Source: Clostridiales bacterium
GTDB taxonomy: Bacteria; Bacillota; Clostridia; Oscillospirales; Acutalibacteraceae
Reading direction: 5' to 3'
Length of the DNA stretch: 9,154 nt
Assembly (NCBI GenBank): GCA_020860025.1
Contig: JAJBVC010000097.1
Coordinates: 1-9,154 of the forward strand
The notes under the pieces were generated by a model. The model saw only the letters and a list, made by a program, of their open reading frames with translations, made no database searches and was not told where the DNA came from. Below, in pieces: positions 6,576 through 9,154 of the stretch (position 1 is the first letter of the stretch; the number at the start of each line of letters is the position of its first letter). The position numbers and the translations under genes were made by a program.

Positions 6576-7903
6576 TTAAACCCATCGCTTGCTTTTTTCA
6601 TTGATTTTTTGAAGAGCTTTTCTATCAATATGACGAGCAAGTTTAGACTTATTATCAAACTCTTTTTTAAACAATTTAGATAAATCATTTAACACAGCAA
6701 TGACAGCAGTGCGACTCTTCCTTTCTTTGCTGCTGTCGCTTTCACTTTCGTTCGATTCGTCATTATTACTGTCATTAAACGAAATTTCATCGTAACAAAT
6801 ATTAAGTGCTTCCTAATGATTATATTTTTCAATGGTTTAAAGGTTTTATTCTGAGATAACGGAATGTATTCGGCTTTTGTTTGCTGATACATTTCTGTTA
6901 TTTTATCGCTGTATTTGCACCACAGATTATATAATTCAGAAATGTTTTCATCTTTTTCAAGCTCATCAATAATGAAATTTATTCTCTTCTTCATTGTTTG
7001 CGGAAGATAACCATATACAGTTTTGCCTTTGTAATTTTCAAGCATTTCGGATAATTCAATTAATGTTTTTTCGATATTATCATTTTGAAAGTTTCCGCTG
7101 TTGATTGATGAAATGAGCAAATCAATTTTATCTTTTACGGTTTCACTCATTTGTGATCTGAGTTTGTTTTGTTCTTTATATATTTCAATTCTGTCATCAG
7201 CAAAAATTTGTCTTGATAAAGCCATCTTTAAACTTTTAAGACGGTCTTTTGTCATAAAAGCATTCTGACTTTTTGAGAACATTACCAGATGCACATGCGG
7301 ATGATATGATTCATTATGGAATGCGCCGTACCATTCTAAATCAGAATAAGGTATACCAAGCGCTTTTGCAAAATTCATTTTGTTTTCCCGAATTAGTCCC
7401 ATCCAATTTTCCACATTATCATATCCAAGTCTTACAGCGTCCTCCCTTGAAAGCGAAATAATATATGTATGAACATTGTCTTTTTGATTCGCAACTCGGT
7501 TTGCAATTTTATCAAGATTATCAACAGGAACATTAACATCTGAAAACAATCCGTGCTTGCCGTATGTTTCAACACCCGGTCAGTGTGCTGTATAATCAAT
7601 ATAGTTTTCTCTTTTCGCAGCCATATCCAAGTTGTAATCAAGCGTCTGTGTAATTAAATCGGAGGCTGCACCTCTTATCTGCTTTTCAAAGTACACTTTA
7701 TATTCTTCTGAATTGATTGCTGATGGAAAGTCCTTAATTAACTGTTTAATCAGTTCTTTCTGATATTTAGTAACCTTTTTACTTCTCCAACATTCATCGG
7801 TAAATTCAACACCGTCTCTTTTAGCAATATACCTTATCAGGTTTTTTATATTGACTTTTGAATCGGGTCTCATATATCTCCACTTAACAATCAACTGACT
7901 CAT
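6576..7903 (-). pseudogene. MobP2-type relaxase, broken by a stop codon and a frameshift
   Basis: A relaxase would nick oriT and lead the strand into the recipient. Restored length is 442 residues, normal for MobP2. The N-terminus has NLIRYIAKRDGVE (21-33), and residues 100-120 have the typical YxAxRPGVE...GKHGLFSD block. The metal-binding histidine motif is HNESYHPHVHLVM (H196, H201, H203, H205). Lesion 1: codon 108 is TGA (7580-7582), in frame, where Arg is expected before PGVE. Lesion 2: near 6812-6816 the frame slips; the original frame gives 41 unrelated residues and stops at 6689, whereas the next frame reads EALNICYDEISFND and ends in ARHIDRKALQKINEKSKRWV at 6576. Adding one A (KNIIIKEALN) repairs it. 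The start overlaps the upstream stop (ATGA), with GGAG just before. Confidence 0.9.
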
Positions 7904-8325
7904 TCGTCTCCGCGCTGATAATGAATCGCACTTGAAAAATCTATTACTCCTTGTGCTCTTTTAATATCCGCAATGCACTTATTTCTCAATTGTTTTAATT
8001 CTTCGTCACTGTAATCACATGACGCAGCTTCAAAGTGTATAAGCATTGATAACTGCAAAGCCATATTGTATACGGATTTTATTAAATCCTTTTTCATATT
8101 ATCAAGCTTAGGAAACAGCGTTTGCACAAATACATCTGCAATGTAATCCTCTGCGATATTGCTTTCTACATATCCGCAGTAAAATCTTATTGCCCTGTCT
8201 GCAAATTCCGAACGGCTTTTACAGTGGTCAAGCGAATAAACCATATCAGCCTTTTTCATATTATCATTAGAAAGCCACAATGAGTATCGACTTTTTTCTG
8301 AAAAAGGAGTATCTTTAGTTTTCAT
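7900..8325 (-). CDS. Ribbon-helix-helix relaxosome accessory protein (MobC-like)
   Basis: A 141-residue protein. Residues 12-52 look like a ribbon-helix-helix DNA-binding domain: a strand RYSLWLS, helix MKKADMVYSL, then a turn CKSRSEFADRAIRFYCGYV. The rest is helical and probably mediates oligomerisation or contact with the relaxase. Its ATGA overlap with the relaxase start and its position next to the hairpin-rich region support a role in binding oriT and loading the relaxase; it could also repress the operon. ATG 8325 is chosen because AAAGGG lies 10 bases upstream, whereas the GTG at 8334 is directly against that site. No named family beyond RHH can be assigned by eye. Confidence 0.72.
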   Translation of the reverse strand: MKTKDTPFSEKSRYSLWLSNDNMKKADMVYSLDHCKSRSEFADRAIRFYCGYVESNIAEDYIADVFVQTLFPKLDNMKKDLIKSVYNMALQLSMLIHFEAASCDYSDEELKQLRNKCIADIKRAQGVIDFSSAIHYQRGDE

Positions 8326-8434
8326 ATTTATCACACCCTTTCGGTATACATTTTAGTTGTTGCCGTTATTGCATATTTCTGATTTTCTGTGCTTGATGAG
8401 ATTTTTAACAGCGCATATTTTAATGGCTGAAAAT

Positions 8435-8453
8435 CGGCGAGCATTGCTCGACG
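8435..8453. repeat. Near-palindrome CGAGCA-T-TGCTCG
   Basis: A perfect 6-bp inverted repeat (8438-8443, 8445-8450) with a single-base centre, extended outward to 9 pairs with one mismatch. The one-base spacer suits a protein dimer site, such as the RHH protein, better than a folded hairpin. Confidence 0.6.
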
Positions 8454-8462
8454 ATGTGAGTC

Positions 8463-8487
8463 GGAACTGCGTTTGGAGCGCAGTTCC
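8463..8487. repeat. 9-bp perfect hairpin GGAACTGCG / CGCAGTTCC
   Basis: GGAACTGCG (8463-8471) and CGCAGTTCC (8479-8487) pair perfectly around the 7-base loop TTTGGAG. It has no T-tract on either side, so it is not a terminator. It is the best hairpin in the window outside the terminators and fits the relaxase-recognition hairpin of an oriT. Confidence 0.7.
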
Positions 8488-8503
8488 TTATTCCTGCACA
8501 AAA

Positions 8504-8682
8504 TCAGAACCTGAACGATTCTCCGCCTTTTTTTAATTTAAACCCGATTAATTGATAAATGTTGTATATTCTCCTTAGTTTCTCTCTACAATCGATTTTT
8601 ATTTTCGAACGGTTTCCTTCTTCAATATCAATTTAAGCTTGCTTAAATCGGCAAACAAGGGTTTTAAATTTGTTTTATTCAT
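8504..8682 (-). pseudogene. Small gene (59 residues when repaired) with a one-base frameshift
   Basis: No single frame is long here, but two adjacent frames join into one gene-like protein. ATG 8682 gives MNKTNLKPLFADLSKLK; the neighbouring frame then gives IDIEEGNRSKIKIDCREKL and ends LIGFKLKKGGESFRF with TGA at 8504-8506. Adding one A to the AAA at 8632-8634 makes exactly 60 codons including the stop. The composition is charged and helical, unlike the surrounding random translation. I do not recognise the family. Against it: no good ribosome binding site precedes the ATG. It lies between the HTH gene and the oriT-like hairpins, on the same strand. Confidence 0.5.
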
Positions 8683-8723
8683 TTTGTTTATTTATTACCG
8701 TTTCCTATGTAACCAACATAGTG

Positions 8724-9053
8724 TTAGTGGTAAACTCTGTTATTAATAAAAAATTCCCATGCATCATCAAACGGAAGAATCAGATAATGGTTATTTCTCA
8801 TAACCATCATACCGTTTTTATTTTCTTTCATAACCTGTATACGATCTACAAGCCTTAACTGAACCAATCTGTCTATTGCTTTAACAGCAGATCCTCTTGA
8901 AATGCCAAGCACTCTTGATATTGTTGTAAGGCTTGGCCAGCATTCCTTTTTCTTACCGGCACAACAAACGAGATAAGAATACACCGCAATTTCATATTTG
9001 TTCAGATTTAAAGAAAAAATATTGTTTGGCATTTGATAAAAATTACCGGTCAT
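8724..9053 (-). CDS. Helix-turn-helix protein (HTH_36-like), possible regulator or replication protein
   Basis: A 109-residue protein. It opens with NFYQMPNNIFSLNLNKYEIAVY (5-25), typical of small HTH proteins next to mobilization genes in Firmicute elements. The helix-turn-helix is at 40-69 (PSLTTISRVLGISRGSAVKAIDRLV), followed by a short wing. The fold resembles the N-terminal domain of plasmid and phage replication initiators (HTH_36), but no separate catalytic domain is present, so a regulatory role is equally likely. The start is ATG 9053, with GGAGG six bases upstream; the ATG at 9059 directly abuts GGAGG and is unlikely. The 9054-9154 stretch upstream is AT-rich and shows nothing else that I can name. 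Confidence 0.75.
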   Translation of the reverse strand: MTGNFYQMPNNIFSLNLNKYEIAVYSYLVCCAGKKKECWPSLTTISRVLGISRGSAVKAIDRLVQLRLVDRIQVMKENKNGMMVMRNNHYLILPFDDAWEFFINNRVYH

Positions 9054-9154
9054 TTTCATCCTCCGCCGAATATTTATTTACCCGTATAAAAATACAATAA
9101 TCCCAAATACCGCAGTTTCTTACATTTTTATGTTCTGAAAGTTTATTTTTTAAA

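Larger units (their letters stand above)
8377..8509. other. Candidate oriT: nested inverted repeats upstream of the mobilization genes
   Basis: An outer imperfect inverted repeat pairs TTCTGATTTT-CT-GTGC (8377-8392) with GCACAAAATCAGAA (8496-8509): 14 pairs with a 2-base bulge. Inside lie two tight repeats at 8435-8453 and 8463-8487. The region is directly upstream of the RHH and relaxase genes, where oriT is expected. Apart from the right arm, which overlaps the end of the broken small gene, I see no gene in 8335-8503. The nick site cannot be named. Confidence 0.5.

Noticed and set aside
6689..7549. A separate 286-residue protein starting at a TTG.
   Set aside because: It is the continuation of the relaxase after the TGA codon, in the same frame; the TTG is the Leu of GKHGLFSD, and the last part is out-of-frame sequence after the second lesion.
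8335..8535. A 67-codon open frame on the - strand across the oriT-like hairpins, ending at the RHH gene leader.
   Set aside because: It has no ATG near its beginning and no ribosome binding site, it is Arg/Ser-rich, and it is shaped by the inverted repeats; the structure explains it better.
8563..8591. Possible - strand promoter (TTGTAG, 17 bases, TATACA) for the RHH-relaxase operon.
   Set aside because: Both boxes are weak, and the stretch lies inside the repaired small gene; AT-rich DNA gives such matches by chance.
1..9154. CRISPR arrays, insertion sequences and riboswitches.
   Set aside because: No spaced regular repeats, no transposase frame with terminal repeats, and no recognisable riboswitch core were seen on either strand.

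Overview
The window looks like the chromosome of a low-GC, gut-type Firmicute, most likely Ruminococcus or a relative (Oscillospiraceae). This is an inference from the AT-rich sequence, the Shine-Dalgarno sites, a Thr-rich zinc-ribbon membrane protein, a C_GCAxxG_C_C redox protein, and mobility genes of the MobP2 and CD1115-VirD4 types that are common in Clostridia.

Left part (1-1740, + strand, host chromosome): a strong sigma-A type promoter (78-106) drives a two-gene unit. Its products are a membrane-anchored zinc-ribbon/Thr-stalk/repeat-domain protein and a small four-cysteine redox-family protein, joined by a TAATG stop/start overlap. A tRNA-Arg(ACG) gene follows, with its own promoter and terminator.

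Right part (about 1740-9154, nearly all genes on the - strand): the int-proximal end of an integrative mobile element inserted at the 3' end of tRNA-Arg. In transcription order (right to left) it carries: a helix-turn-helix protein (8724-9053); a previously hidden small gene broken by a frameshift (8504-8682); a hairpin-rich oriT-like region (8377-8509); a ribbon-helix-helix relaxosome-type protein (7900-8325); a MobP2-type relaxase (6576-7903), broken; an MNT nucleotidyltransferase/HEPN toxin-antitoxin pair with its own promoter (6548-5704); a VirD4-type coupling protein (5646-3854), broken; a possible 26-residue ORF; two small, mutually similar membrane proteins (3734-3436); an excisionase-like protein (3218-3439); and a tyrosine integrase (1924-3126). 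No VirB4 or other mating-channel gene is visible. An integrative mobilizable element with its own relaxase and coupling protein fits best, but the right end lies outside the window.

How the parts would work together: Int and Xis would integrate and excise at tRNA-Arg. The RHH protein and relaxase would nick at oriT, and VirD4 would bring the relaxosome to a channel supplied by another element. MNT-HEPN would stabilise the element. Four lesions sit in the transfer side: one nonsense codon and three apparent single-base deletions. The integration genes and the toxin-antitoxin pair are open. Either the transfer functions are decaying while integration and maintenance are kept, or the assembly has small-indel errors. 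The deletions lie in or beside short homopolymers, so both readings must be considered.
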